This document shows positions 1 to 8,726 of a DNA stretch of 64,000 bases, piece after piece. Every line of letters starts with the position of its first letter. Positions within the stretch are counted from its first letter, which is position 1. Source of the stretch: Tenacibaculum adriaticum (GTDB lineage: Bacteria > Bacteroidota > Bacteroidia > Flavobacteriales > Flavobacteriaceae). The notes below the pieces were generated by a model. It ran no database searches. It saw only the letters and a list, made by a program, of their open reading frames with translations, and had not been told where the DNA came from. Where the stretch lies: NCBI RefSeq assembly GCF_008124875.1, contig NZ_VNIA01000002.1:682001-746000 (forward strand), written 5' to 3'. Both the position numbers and the translations under genes were made by a program.

Positions 1-201
1 ATCACCTATATCTTTGGTCCATTGTTGTGTATTAAAAGTATCAAAATTATCTTCCCATATTACTTCTCCAACCTGAGCTTGAAGTGCAAATGAAGAAAGG
101 AAAAATAAAAATGTAAAGTACATAACTCCAAAAACTGATTTTTTTCTTTTATCAGCTCCTGTATGCTTACTTAAAATATTGAGGTAATTAATTTGTTTCA
201 T
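1..201 (-). CDS. GH16 family beta-glucanase, N-terminal fragment
   Basis: The first 67 codons of a gene that runs off the left edge, read directly from the minus strand. After a positively charged N-region comes a hydrophobic signal segment (FLFFLSSFALQAQ), then VIWEDNFDTFNTQQWTKDIGD. This matches the first strand of GH16 laminarinases and closely resembles the corresponding parts of the two other GH16 proteins in this window (LVWEENFDGNELNEQTWN and LVWEDDFNTDGAPDPTKW). The N-region is long for a signal peptide, and an alternative start exists at Met27 (position 123). The catalytic domain lies outside the window. It is the distal gene of the laminarin-type locus, 85 nt downstream of the protease gene. 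The family call rests on the N-terminus and context only. Confidence 0.72.
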   Translation of the reverse strand, partial: MKQINYLNILSKHTGADKRKKSVFGVMYFTFLFFLSSFALQAQVGEVIWEDNFDTFNTQQWTKDIGD

Positions 202-286
202 TATAATAATTTTTCGTTTTTAAATTTTGGTTTATAAATAAACTTTATAAACCAAAAATTAGAGTTTATATATTCTCTTTAAGTTG

Positions 287-3151
287 TTATTTTTTTATGA
301 ATTTTTTCACTGTATTCTTACCATTTTTTTCGAAAACAATTACGTAAATACCAGATTTTAAATCCGAAACATTAAGAGTATTTCTATTCATTTTACGATT
401 AGCGACTAAAATTCCCGTTGAATTGAAGATACTTATCTGAGTCCCTTCTATCTCCGAACTAAAATTTAAAGTACTTTCTGCCGGATTTGGATACATAGTT
501 ATTAATTCAATTGAATGGTCTTGAATTGTACTTGACGCGACATCTATAGTTGAAACAGCGGCACCTATTTTTGTTATTCGTATCCAATTAATATTAACTC
601 CTGTATTTTGAATATATATACCAAAATTATAAGTTCCAGCATTTATATTCACCGTTTGAGATACGGTTTGCCAATTTTGCCAGCCACTTGTATTAGGAAT
701 AGCTACATTACCTAAGACGATAGTTCCTCCATTTAAATCGGACGAAATAACAGCCCCATCTACTTCACTTGCTACTCGATATTCTATTAAATAAGATCCA
801 GAGGTAGAAAAATTAATATCGTTATATGCCATCCAGTCTCCTGTATCTGCATACGCTACATTCAATCCTCCATCTATATCTGTAGTAGTTTCAGTTTCTA
901 TTCCACTCATAGATGAATAATCTTCTGCTTGAATTAATGTAGATATTTGCGAACTAGTTGCTGGTAACAATTTCCATTGCCCACAAGTTTGATTGTTATT
1001 ATCCCATTGCTGTATATTAGCTCCATTAGCTGTACTAGCGTTTGTTACCTCAACAATTTTACCGCTATGTTTAGCGATCAATTTGTAATAACCATCTCCT
1101 GTTGATACTGCTATAAATTGCTGGTTAGTTGTTCCATTGTATGGATATTGCTCTAAATTAGCTCCATTAGCTTTATTGAAATTATTAATATCTAATGACT
1201 GTCCACTATGATTCGCAATAATTTTATACAAACCATCTCCTAAATGGGTAAATGTATATTTTTGATTTGCTCCACTATTAGGAGTACCTTGTGCTATGTT
1301 TGTACCATTATTTTGGCTTGCACCCCATACATCCATATTTAAGCCGCTATTACGGTTTTGCAGATAATAGGTCCCTGTTACATTTGGATCTCCATTAGCT
1401 AAAACACGAACAGAAGAAACTTTGTCATTCCAAGTAGTATCAAAACAACTTAAGTCGCCACCAAGCACTACAGAACCTCCAGTAAAATTATCATCTTGAT
1501 ATAAGATAACTTTATAACCTTCTATAATTCTAATTGAAGAAATATCATCATTTAAAACTCCTAATGAATTTAATCTTGCTAAATTATAATCTCCTATTTC
1601 TAATCCTCCTGAAAATCCTGTATAATTACAATCTTTATAAACTGTAACTAAACCTGTTGATGAATTTATGTTTCCTCCTGGAGGAATTGTACCTGTAACA
1701 GAGTAGCTTCCTATAGAACCGTAAGCAGAATAACCACCGTAACCGGCATTTCCTGCTCCAGTTCCATCTACACCAATAAAATATTTACCAGCTGTAAGAT
1801 TAACATTCATAGATGCATTTAAAGCAAATGGATCTGAATTCCAATAGGTACCAATTTCTATACCCGAAGCATTATACAATCTAATTAAAAGATGAAGGTT
1901 ACCATCTCTTCCAACAGTATTTGCATTAATACTTACATTTCCTCCTCCAGTAGTAAAAGTAAAAAAGTCATAATCTGCTTCGCTAGAAATCACACCGTTT
2001 TTTTGGTTAATAGTTCCGTTATTATTATAATCTAAATTAGCTGCTCCTGAAATTCCGTCACTATAATCATCTCCTCTATATCCTACCCCAAATTTAGATC
2101 CTGCAATTGTAGCTACATCATCTTGAAGATTATTTGCATAATTATATTCACCTTTACTCCATTGGACAACGGATCTATAATATCCTGCTCCCATAATTGG
2201 TGCCCAAGATGTACCATCAATTCCTAAAAAATATCCTTCATCTGGGTTAGTACGACCATCATGACCTAAATCAAAAGTATGTCCTATTTCATGTGAAGAA
2301 GCATCTCCTCCAGATTTTCCAGAGGTAATAAACACCCAACATGGCACATCATTATCCCAATTAAACGAGCCTATATATGCCACACCTCCAGCACCAGGAG
2401 CTGCTGTATTAGTTGGCGTTACTACAACTCTCATCCTTCTGTTTCTAGGATATGAATTAAAAACGGCTTCGTTTGTAGTTACATTTAAGTTAAAAGGACG
2501 ATAATCTTCTGCAACTACTTCCCAATGTTGTTGAATATCTGCATCACTCATCCCTGATCCTGCGGCATTAATATCATTACCATTGTTCCATAAATTTCCT
2601 GCAGGCATATAATAACCGTCAAAATCTAACAAAATACAACCAGCTGCACCTGGTAAACTTTGTAAGTTTAATAATGCTTGTGCAATTTGCCTTTCAGCAA
2701 CATTATTAGTCGATTTTTCTTTATCCTTTTCAGGTATATTATTATAGTTTACACATAATAAACTATTTATATCAACAGATTCTATAAAGGCATTTCCTTC
2801 TTTATCTGAATAATATTTATAAGCCTCATTAGTAGCTTTAAGAATAATATTCCCTTCTAATGATTTATTTGTTACATTAATATAAAAAGATCCATTAGTA
2901 TTTTTAATTTCTCCATTTATAAAATATTCATTTGAAGAGTCTGTTTTTTGAAAATTAATTTTCCCATTCAAACTTTTTTCATCTGATACTTTTAATAAAA
3001 TATCTGTTTCAACACCTCTTGCTGAATTATTAGCTATATTCTCTTTTAAATCTGCAAGAAAACTTTTGCTCGAACCCAAAGAGGTTTGCGACATAGCGAA
3101 ATTGCAAAATGCAATTATCACTACTAAACTAGTGTAAATTCTTTTTTTCAT
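287..3151 (-). CDS. Secreted metzincin-like protease with beta/gamma-crystallin, ricin, CBM6 and T9SS modules
   Basis: 954 aa. A signal peptide (about 1-22) is followed by a propeptide-like region, then a zinc protease core with HEIGHTFDLGHD at 287-298 and a Met-turn-like WAPIMGAGYY. Metzincins normally carry Gly as the eighth residue of HExxHxxGxxH; here it is Asp, while the third His is kept. Next come a PPC-like beta-sandwich (about 390-490), two Greek-key beta/gamma-crystallin motifs (about 500-590, starting TVYKDCNY), a ricin/CBM13 trefoil (about 592-735), a CBM6 (about 738-860) and a type IX sorting tail (about 880-954, with MYPNPAES and a basic end). It should be exported through the outer membrane by T9SS. 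It shares its crystallin, CBM6 and tail modules with the GH64 protein 40 nt upstream. Protease activity is inferred from motifs, and the substrate is unknown. Confidence 0.8.
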   Translation of the reverse strand: MKKRIYTSLVVIIAFCNFAMSQTSLGSSKSFLADLKENIANNSARGVETDILLKVSDEKSLNGKINFQKTDSSNEYFINGEIKNTNGSFYINVTNKSLEGNIILKATNEAYKYYSDKEGNAFIESVDINSLLCVNYNNIPEKDKEKSTNNVAERQIAQALLNLQSLPGAAGCILLDFDGYYMPAGNLWNNGNDINAAGSGMSDADIQQHWEVVAEDYRPFNLNVTTNEAVFNSYPRNRRMRVVVTPTNTAAPGAGGVAYIGSFNWDNDVPCWVFITSGKSGGDASSHEIGHTFDLGHDGRTNPDEGYFLGIDGTSWAPIMGAGYYRSVVQWSKGEYNYANNLQDDVATIAGSKFGVGYRGDDYSDGISGAANLDYNNNGTINQKNGVISSEADYDFFTFTTGGGNVSINANTVGRDGNLHLLIRLYNASGIEIGTYWNSDPFALNASMNVNLTAGKYFIGVDGTGAGNAGYGGYSAYGSIGSYSVTGTIPPGGNINSSTGLVTVYKDCNYTGFSGGLEIGDYNLARLNSLGVLNDDISSIRIIEGYKVILYQDDNFTGGSVVLGGDLSCFDTTWNDKVSSVRVLANGDPNVTGTYYLQNRNSGLNMDVWGASQNNGTNIAQGTPNSGANQKYTFTHLGDGLYKIIANHSGQSLDINNFNKANGANLEQYPYNGTTNQQFIAVSTGDGYYKLIAKHSGKIVEVTNASTANGANIQQWDNNNQTCGQWKLLPATSSQISTLIQAEDYSSMSGIETETTTDIDGGLNVAYADTGDWMAYNDINFSTSGSYLIEYRVASEVDGAVISSDLNGGTIVLGNVAIPNTSGWQNWQTVSQTVNINAGTYNFGIYIQNTGVNINWIRITKIGAAVSTIDVASSTIQDHSIELITMYPNPAESTLNFSSEIEGTQISIFNSTGILVANRKMNRNTLNVSDLKSGIYVIVFEKNGKNTVKKFIKK

Positions 3152-3191
3152 CTTTACTTGTAAATAGTTTATATTTATCTAATAGTGATTC

Positions 3192-5405
3192 CTATTTCTT
3201 GATAAACTTTTTTTCAGTTCTTTTTCCGTCCTTTTCAAAAACAATCGTGTAAACACCTGATTTTAAATCAGAAACATCTAAACTACTGTTATTTACTTTC
3301 TTATTCGAAACTGAACTACCCGTTTGTAGGTTGAAAACACTTACATTAATTCCTTTCATATCTGAGCTGAAATTCAACGTATTTTCTACTGGGTTAGGAT
3401 GAATTGTGATATTTATATTTTCTTGACTTACAGCTGATTTTGCTAAAGCATTACTAGCTTTTGTAATTCTTATCCAATTAATATTTACTCCAGAATTTTG
3501 AATATAAATTCCAAAATCATATACACCTGCATTTACATTTACTGTATGCGAAATGGTTTGCCAATTTTGCCAATCTCCAGTATTAGGAATATTTATCGCT
3601 CCTAATTGAATGGTTCCTGCATTTAAATCAGATGAAATTTGAGCGCCATCCACAGCACTTGCTATTCGATATTCTATTAAATAAGAGCCTGTAGTTGGAA
3701 AATTAATACCGCTATACGCCATCCAATCTCCTGTATCAGCATATCCAACATTTAAGCCGCCATCTGTATCTGTAGTAACTTCTGTCTCAACACCATTCAT
3801 CGAAGTATAATCTTCTGCTTGAATAAATACTGATGAAGTATTGGTTACAGCTCTTACTCTTACTGAAGTTGTTATATCATTAAAACTATTATCTACTAAA
3901 CAAGTATCATCAGCATTAACAATTATTGATGTTCCTGAAAAATTATCATCAGCATAAAGAACTACTTCATAACCATTTTGAACTCTTAAAGATGAAATAT
4001 CATCGTCTAAAACTCCTGTTGCTTGTAATTGGCTTATTGTATAATTTCCTATTGGAAGGTTTACTGCATAACCTCCATAATTACAATCTTTATAAACTGT
4101 TGCTTCACCTGTATTGGTGTTACCGTTACCATAAGCTCCAAAAACAGCAACTACTTTTGTTGGTTGAGGAGAATGCAATGAAGGAGAATGATCTGCTACA
4201 TCATCATAAGCAAAACCATATGCTAAATTATCTACACTAATTCCTGGTAAATGCCAAAACTTAGAGTAATGGTTCATTGGATTCGCTTGATAAAATCCAG
4301 AAATGTTATGCCAATTTTGCTCTCCTGGATTCGCTGAAGTTACATCTACCATATGTCTGTTAATAGCTGCAGTTAATTGTGATTGAATAACTAAATCTAA
4401 ATCACCGTCAACCAATCTTCTATCCAGAACTCCTTTTCCTTCAAGAGCTTCTTGAGTTGAAGGTCTATTTTGTACGCGTCCTGTACGCCCTGCAAACGCT
4501 CCTGATTGACCTACTACTTCTAATTGCTCACCTATAACCCTTCCTTTGAATACTCCTGCTTGTCCAGCATAAAATATTAAATCTTGGTTTTTGTATTTAT
4601 TCCAAATAGCATCAATATAGCCTTGTAAATAATTAGCATAAGGCCCTACTGATCTCCCATCAGTTCCATCAGCAAATGCGGGAGTTTTAGAAGGTGCTGT
4701 AATTTCACCTGTTTCGTCGTTTACACACCCTAGAAATTCTGTTGGTACATTTGCTTTAAAAGCAGCAACAATCTCTTCGTGCTTCATTATTTCACCGACT
4801 TTTTGGTAATATCCATTAGCTCCATAAAGTTCTAATCCTATAGGATATTTATAAGAATCTACTCTTGTAGGATTACCAAAGAACCCTCCTGGATCATTGG
4901 TTAATTCGATCATTTCAAATAAAATTCCTGTATTTGGATCGGTTGGATTTAATGGATTTACACCTGCATAACCAGAAGGTGCTCCTGTAGATCCATGGAA
5001 ATACAAATACAATTGAGAACCTTGTGATATGAAAACTCTACAACCTTGAATAAGAGGAAGTGTAAAGGTTTTGTTAGGTATTTCACTTAGCTTTGTAAAA
5101 CAGTTAGCATATCTAGAGTCTCCACCTGGTCCTGTATTTCCTCCTATAGAAGGTCCAACAACTGTGTTGTATGACCCATCCATAGGTAAAACCTGACTTG
5201 TTTTTGGGTTAATCCAAACATGATTTCCTGTTCCAAGTTCTTTTCCTACTATTGCGACGTACAACTCTGAATCGTTGAAAGTAGAAGTGTTTTGAATTTC
5301 AAAAGGTATAGAACCTTGAGAGTAACTTAAATAGTTTAAAGAAAACATCACTAAAAAAAGGGATATTTTCCATTTAAAAATGGTTTTTAGATTCGGGGTT
5401 TTCAT
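3192..5405 (-). CDS. GH64 endo-beta-1,3-glucanase with beta/gamma-crystallin, CBM6 and T9SS tail
   Basis: 737 aa. A signal peptide (1-29) precedes a GH64 laminaripentaose-producing-type domain (about 31-430), with IPFEIQNTS at the start and FFGNPTRVDSYKYPIGLEL in the core. E167 and D183 are 16 residues apart, the spacing I recall for the catalytic Glu/Asp pair of Streptomyces matensis LPHase (Glu154/Asp170), so they are the likely catalytic residues. A beta/gamma-crystallin domain (about 435-520), a CBM6 (about 526-650) and a type IX sorting tail (about 665-737, with IHPNPVENTLNFSS) follow. CBM6 members often bind beta-1,3-glucan chains or ends. It probably releases long oligosaccharides outside the cell for SusCD import. 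A 213-nt gap separates it from the GH16 gene upstream, so it may have its own promoter. Confidence 0.88.
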   Translation of the reverse strand: MKTPNLKTIFKWKISLFLVMFSLNYLSYSQGSIPFEIQNTSTFNDSELYVAIVGKELGTGNHVWINPKTSQVLPMDGSYNTVVGPSIGGNTGPGGDSRYANCFTKLSEIPNKTFTLPLIQGCRVFISQGSQLYLYFHGSTGAPSGYAGVNPLNPTDPNTGILFEMIELTNDPGGFFGNPTRVDSYKYPIGLELYGANGYYQKVGEIMKHEEIVAAFKANVPTEFLGCVNDETGEITAPSKTPAFADGTDGRSVGPYANYLQGYIDAIWNKYKNQDLIFYAGQAGVFKGRVIGEQLEVVGQSGAFAGRTGRVQNRPSTQEALEGKGVLDRRLVDGDLDLVIQSQLTAAINRHMVDVTSANPGEQNWHNISGFYQANPMNHYSKFWHLPGISVDNLAYGFAYDDVADHSPSLHSPQPTKVVAVFGAYGNGNTNTGEATVYKDCNYGGYAVNLPIGNYTISQLQATGVLDDDISSLRVQNGYEVVLYADDNFSGTSIIVNADDTCLVDNSFNDITTSVRVRAVTNTSSVFIQAEDYTSMNGVETEVTTDTDGGLNVGYADTGDWMAYSGINFPTTGSYLIEYRIASAVDGAQISSDLNAGTIQLGAINIPNTGDWQNWQTISHTVNVNAGVYDFGIYIQNSGVNINWIRITKASNALAKSAVSQENINITIHPNPVENTLNFSSDMKGINVSVFNLQTGSSVSNKKVNNSSLDVSDLKSGVYTIVFEKDGKRTEKKFIKK

Positions 5406-5618
5406 TTTTTTTTTGATTTTAATTGGTTAATAATATATTTGAATAGTTATATAAATAAGCCTTCGTTTTTTATTTAAAACGGAAAAGCTGATTTTTAAAA
5501 ATTTTCTATAAAAACTAATCTATTTAACAGCAACTTTTAATACAAAAAATTGGTGTTTTGAACTTAAAATGAAAATGAAAACCCCTTCATATTTTCATTA
5601 TATTATATTATGTTGCGT

Positions 5619-6377
5619 TTATTGGTATACTTTTATATAGTCGACACTAAATTCTTGTGGAAAAATTTCGTTGTCTATTGCTGGTCCTCCAAAATTACCT
5701 CCTATTGCTAAATTGATTATGAAATAAAAAGGTTGATTATAAGGCCAAATATTTTCGTCTTTATTTTGTGGTTGAAATGTATATACTAAATTAGAATCTA
5801 TATAAAACGCTATTTTATCTTTTGTCCAATCGATGCCATAAATGTGAAAACCTTCCTCGATAGCATCAATTTTAGTCTTTTTGGTATTAATAGTGTTACC
5901 ATGACTCGCTTGCGTATGTAGTGAAGTAAAAACATAATTAGGTTCTTTCCCTACATATTCTAAAATGTCTATTTCACCACATTTTGGCCAACCTACTTCA
6001 GAAATATTTGCTCCTAACATCCAAAAAGCTGGCCATAAACCAGATCCTTTAGGAAGTTTTGCTCTTGCTTCAATACGCCCATATTGAAATTGTTTTTTAT
6101 CTTTTGTAGTTATTCTTGTAGAAGTATATTTTGTTCCATCGTATTTTGCAGAAATAACTAAAAGTCCGTTCTTTACCTTATGATTTTCTTTTGTATAAAA
6201 TTGTGCTTCATTATTTCCCCAACCACATATATTTGGACATCCATCACCTAGTTCAAAATTCCAAGTTTGTTCATTTAATTCATTTCCATCAAAATTTTCT
6301 TCCCACACTAATTTTTTAAAATCATTTTGTGAGAAACACCAGTTAGAAATAAGCAATAATATCCAAATATTTTTCAT
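5619..6377 (-). CDS. GH16 endo-beta-1,3-glucanase (laminarinase)
   Basis: 252 aa, a nearly bare GH16 catalytic domain behind a short signal peptide (MKNIWILLLISNWCFSQ). The active-site motif EIDILE occupies 135-140, making E135 the nucleophile and E140 the acid/base, with WPAFWMLG just before it. The product ends exactly where GH16 domains end (FSVDYIKVYQ), so there is no binding module. The segment before the Cys in the signal is a poor lipobox, so periplasmic or secreted location is more likely than lipid anchoring. It lies 12 nt downstream of the GH3 gene in the main operon of the locus. Specificity for laminarin is inferred from context; GH16 also covers lichenan and other glucans. Confidence 0.9.
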   Translation of the reverse strand: MKNIWILLLISNWCFSQNDFKKLVWEENFDGNELNEQTWNFELGDGCPNICGWGNNEAQFYTKENHKVKNGLLVISAKYDGTKYTSTRITTKDKKQFQYGRIEARAKLPKGSGLWPAFWMLGANISEVGWPKCGEIDILEYVGKEPNYVFTSLHTQASHGNTINTKKTKIDAIEEGFHIYGIDWTKDKIAFYIDSNLVYTFQPQNKDENIWPYNQPFYFIINLAIGGNFGGPAIDNEIFPQEFSVDYIKVYQ

Positions 6378-6389
6378 TTAATTTACTTT

Positions 6390-8648
6390 TTAAAGTTCAA
6401 AGTCAGCATCCAATGTTTTGTCAGAACTTCCTCCTACAAACACTTTAAAAGTACCAGGCTCCACAATAAACGCTCCTTCATTATTGTAAAACCCTAACTC
6501 TTTATCCGTTAACACAAACTCAATCGTTTTGGCTTCTTTAGGTTTTAATTCAACCAATTCAAACCCTTTCAGTTCTTTAACTGGTCGTGTAACACTTGCT
6601 ACTTCATCTCTTATATATAATTGAACCACTTCTTTCCCTTTAACATCACCTGAATTACTGATTTGAACAGATACATTTACTTTATTGTTATTCACATTCG
6701 AAACCTGTAAATTGTCATATTTAAATGTTGTATAACTTAAACCGTAACCAAAAGGGTATAAAGGTGAATTCTTTTCATCTTGGTAGTGCGACCAAAAAAC
6801 TTCCTTTTTAGGACCTGGTCTTCCCGTATTTTTATAATTGTAATAAATAGGAACTTGACCAACATTTCTTGGAAAACTCATTGGTAGTTTACCACTAGGA
6901 TTATAATCTCCATATAAAACTTGTGCTATAGCATTACCAGATTGTGAGCCTAATTGCCACGCTTCTACAATAGATGAAATGTATTTATCTGCCCAAGTAA
7001 TTGCTAATGGTCTTCCATTGTTTAATACCAAAACAATATTCTTGTTCACCTTATAAATCTCTTCTAACAATTCTTGTTGAAGACCTGGTAAACCTAATTC
7101 TGTTCTACTTCTTGCTTCTCCACTTTGAAACCCAACTTCCCCTAAAACTAAAACAACAACATCCGCTTTTCTTGCTACAGAAATTGCTTTTTTAAATTCT
7201 GATTTATCTGTGGTATTAATTTTTACTTCGGAAGCAAAATTATGTGTTCCTATAGATACATCGGTTCCTTTCGCATACACTAACTCATTTTCATTGTACT
7301 GTTGCATTCCTTCTAAAACAGATACTGCAGAGTTGTCTTTTGCTGCAATTCTCCAACTTCCCAACGGGCTGTTTTTATCAGAAGCTAAAGCACCTATCAA
7401 AGCTATTTTTTGGCCCGTTTTTTTTAGAGGTAATAAATCATTATCATTTTTAAGTAGCACAATCGATTTTTTTGCCATATCTAATGCCGCATCATGCATT
7501 TCTTTACTGCCAATAATTTCTTTTTCTCTTTCTAGATCACAATATCTATAAGGATTATCAAATAAACCTAATTCAAATTTCACTTTTAATATTCTTTTTA
7601 CTGCATCATCGATAAGCGTTACATTAACTTTCCCTTCATCAATGAGAGTCTTTAATTCATTTACATAAACATACGATTCCATATCCATATCAGAACCCGC
7701 ATTTACCGCTAATTCAGCTGCGTGTTTTTTATCTTTAGCATGTCCGTGAGCTATCATTTCCATAATAGAACCCCAATCGGAAACCATAAATCCATCAAAA
7801 TTCCATTTTCCTTTTAAAATGTCTCTTTGTAAAAATTTATTTCCTGTTGCTGGTATTCCATTTAACTCATTAAATGAATTCATAAACGTTCTTACCCCAG
7901 CATCTACAGAAGCTTTAAACGGTGGAAAAATAGTATTATATAATGTAGATGTTCCAACATCTACCGTGTTATAATCTCTTCCTGATTCTGCAAAACCATA
8001 CCCTGCAAAATGTTTAGCACAAGCCGCTATAGTATTTGATTTTGATAAATCATCACCTTGAAAGCCTTCAATACGGGCTTTTGCAATTAAACTACCTAAG
8101 TAAGCGTCTTCTCCTGCACCTTCCATGACACGTCCCCAACGAGCATCTCTAGAAATATCTACCATTGGAGCAAACGTCCAATTAATTCCCGCAGCTGCCG
8201 CCTCTTTAGCTGCCATTTCTGCGGATTTTTTAATTGTTTCTAAATCCCAACTTGCAGATTCTGCTAAAGGAATAGGACTTTGTGTTTCATAACCATGAAC
8301 TACATCAAAACCTATTATTAAAGGTATTCCTAAGCGCGTTTCTTCAACTGCTATTTTTTGTACTTTTATTACATCTTCTACACCTCTTACATTTAACATA
8401 GAACCTACAAGTCCTTGTTTAAGGTGATTATATTTATTCGCTGCGTCTCCTTCGTTGGGTGCTGGTCCTGTTAAGTCCCAAAAACCATTGTACTGATTCA
8501 TTTGACCTATTTTTTCTTCTAAAGTCATCAAACTTAAAATTGAATCAACTTTAAGATCAATAACAGATAATTTTCCTGAATAATTTTTAGGTGAATTGCA
8601 ACCAACTATAATTAATAAAACAGTAAAAACTAGAATTATTTTTTTCAT
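6390..8648 (-). CDS. GH3 beta-glucosidase, lipoprotein (BglX-like)
   Basis: 752 aa, full length for a BglX-type GH3. A lipoprotein signal (MKKIILVFTVLLIIVGC, Cys17) is followed by the TIM-barrel domain, where the nucleophile is D291 in GFMVSDWGS, then the alpha/beta sandwich domain and a C-terminal fibronectin-III-like domain ending FKVFVGGSS. It should remove terminal glucose from beta-linked oligosaccharides, completing digestion of products made by the GH16 and GH64 enzymes. It is lipid-anchored, probably facing the periplasm, although surface exposure cannot be excluded. It is 78 nt downstream of the PKD-GH16 gene, and that gap contains a small inverted repeat (ATTAGC/GCTAAT at 8672-8694). 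Confidence 0.93.
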   Translation of the reverse strand: MKKIILVFTVLLIIVGCNSPKNYSGKLSVIDLKVDSILSLMTLEEKIGQMNQYNGFWDLTGPAPNEGDAANKYNHLKQGLVGSMLNVRGVEDVIKVQKIAVEETRLGIPLIIGFDVVHGYETQSPIPLAESASWDLETIKKSAEMAAKEAAAAGINWTFAPMVDISRDARWGRVMEGAGEDAYLGSLIAKARIEGFQGDDLSKSNTIAACAKHFAGYGFAESGRDYNTVDVGTSTLYNTIFPPFKASVDAGVRTFMNSFNELNGIPATGNKFLQRDILKGKWNFDGFMVSDWGSIMEMIAHGHAKDKKHAAELAVNAGSDMDMESYVYVNELKTLIDEGKVNVTLIDDAVKRILKVKFELGLFDNPYRYCDLEREKEIIGSKEMHDAALDMAKKSIVLLKNDNDLLPLKKTGQKIALIGALASDKNSPLGSWRIAAKDNSAVSVLEGMQQYNENELVYAKGTDVSIGTHNFASEVKINTTDKSEFKKAISVARKADVVVLVLGEVGFQSGEARSRTELGLPGLQQELLEEIYKVNKNIVLVLNNGRPLAITWADKYISSIVEAWQLGSQSGNAIAQVLYGDYNPSGKLPMSFPRNVGQVPIYYNYKNTGRPGPKKEVFWSHYQDEKNSPLYPFGYGLSYTTFKYDNLQVSNVNNNKVNVSVQISNSGDVKGKEVVQLYIRDEVASVTRPVKELKGFELVELKPKEAKTIEFVLTDKELGFYNNEGAFIVEPGTFKVFVGGSSDKTLDADFEL

Positions 8649-8726
8649 ATACGAATTTTAATAAAGAAGAGATTAGCCATATCTTTTTGCTAATAACCAA
8701 TCTCCTCTATAAATAATTAACTCAAA

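Noticed and set aside
3926..4240. 104-codon open frame on the plus strand
   Set aside because: Antisense to the crystallin and GH64 parts of a real gene; His/Leu-rich composition typical of a shadow frame.
7210..7551. 113-codon open frame on the plus strand
   Set aside because: Antisense to the GH3 gene and without recognisable features.
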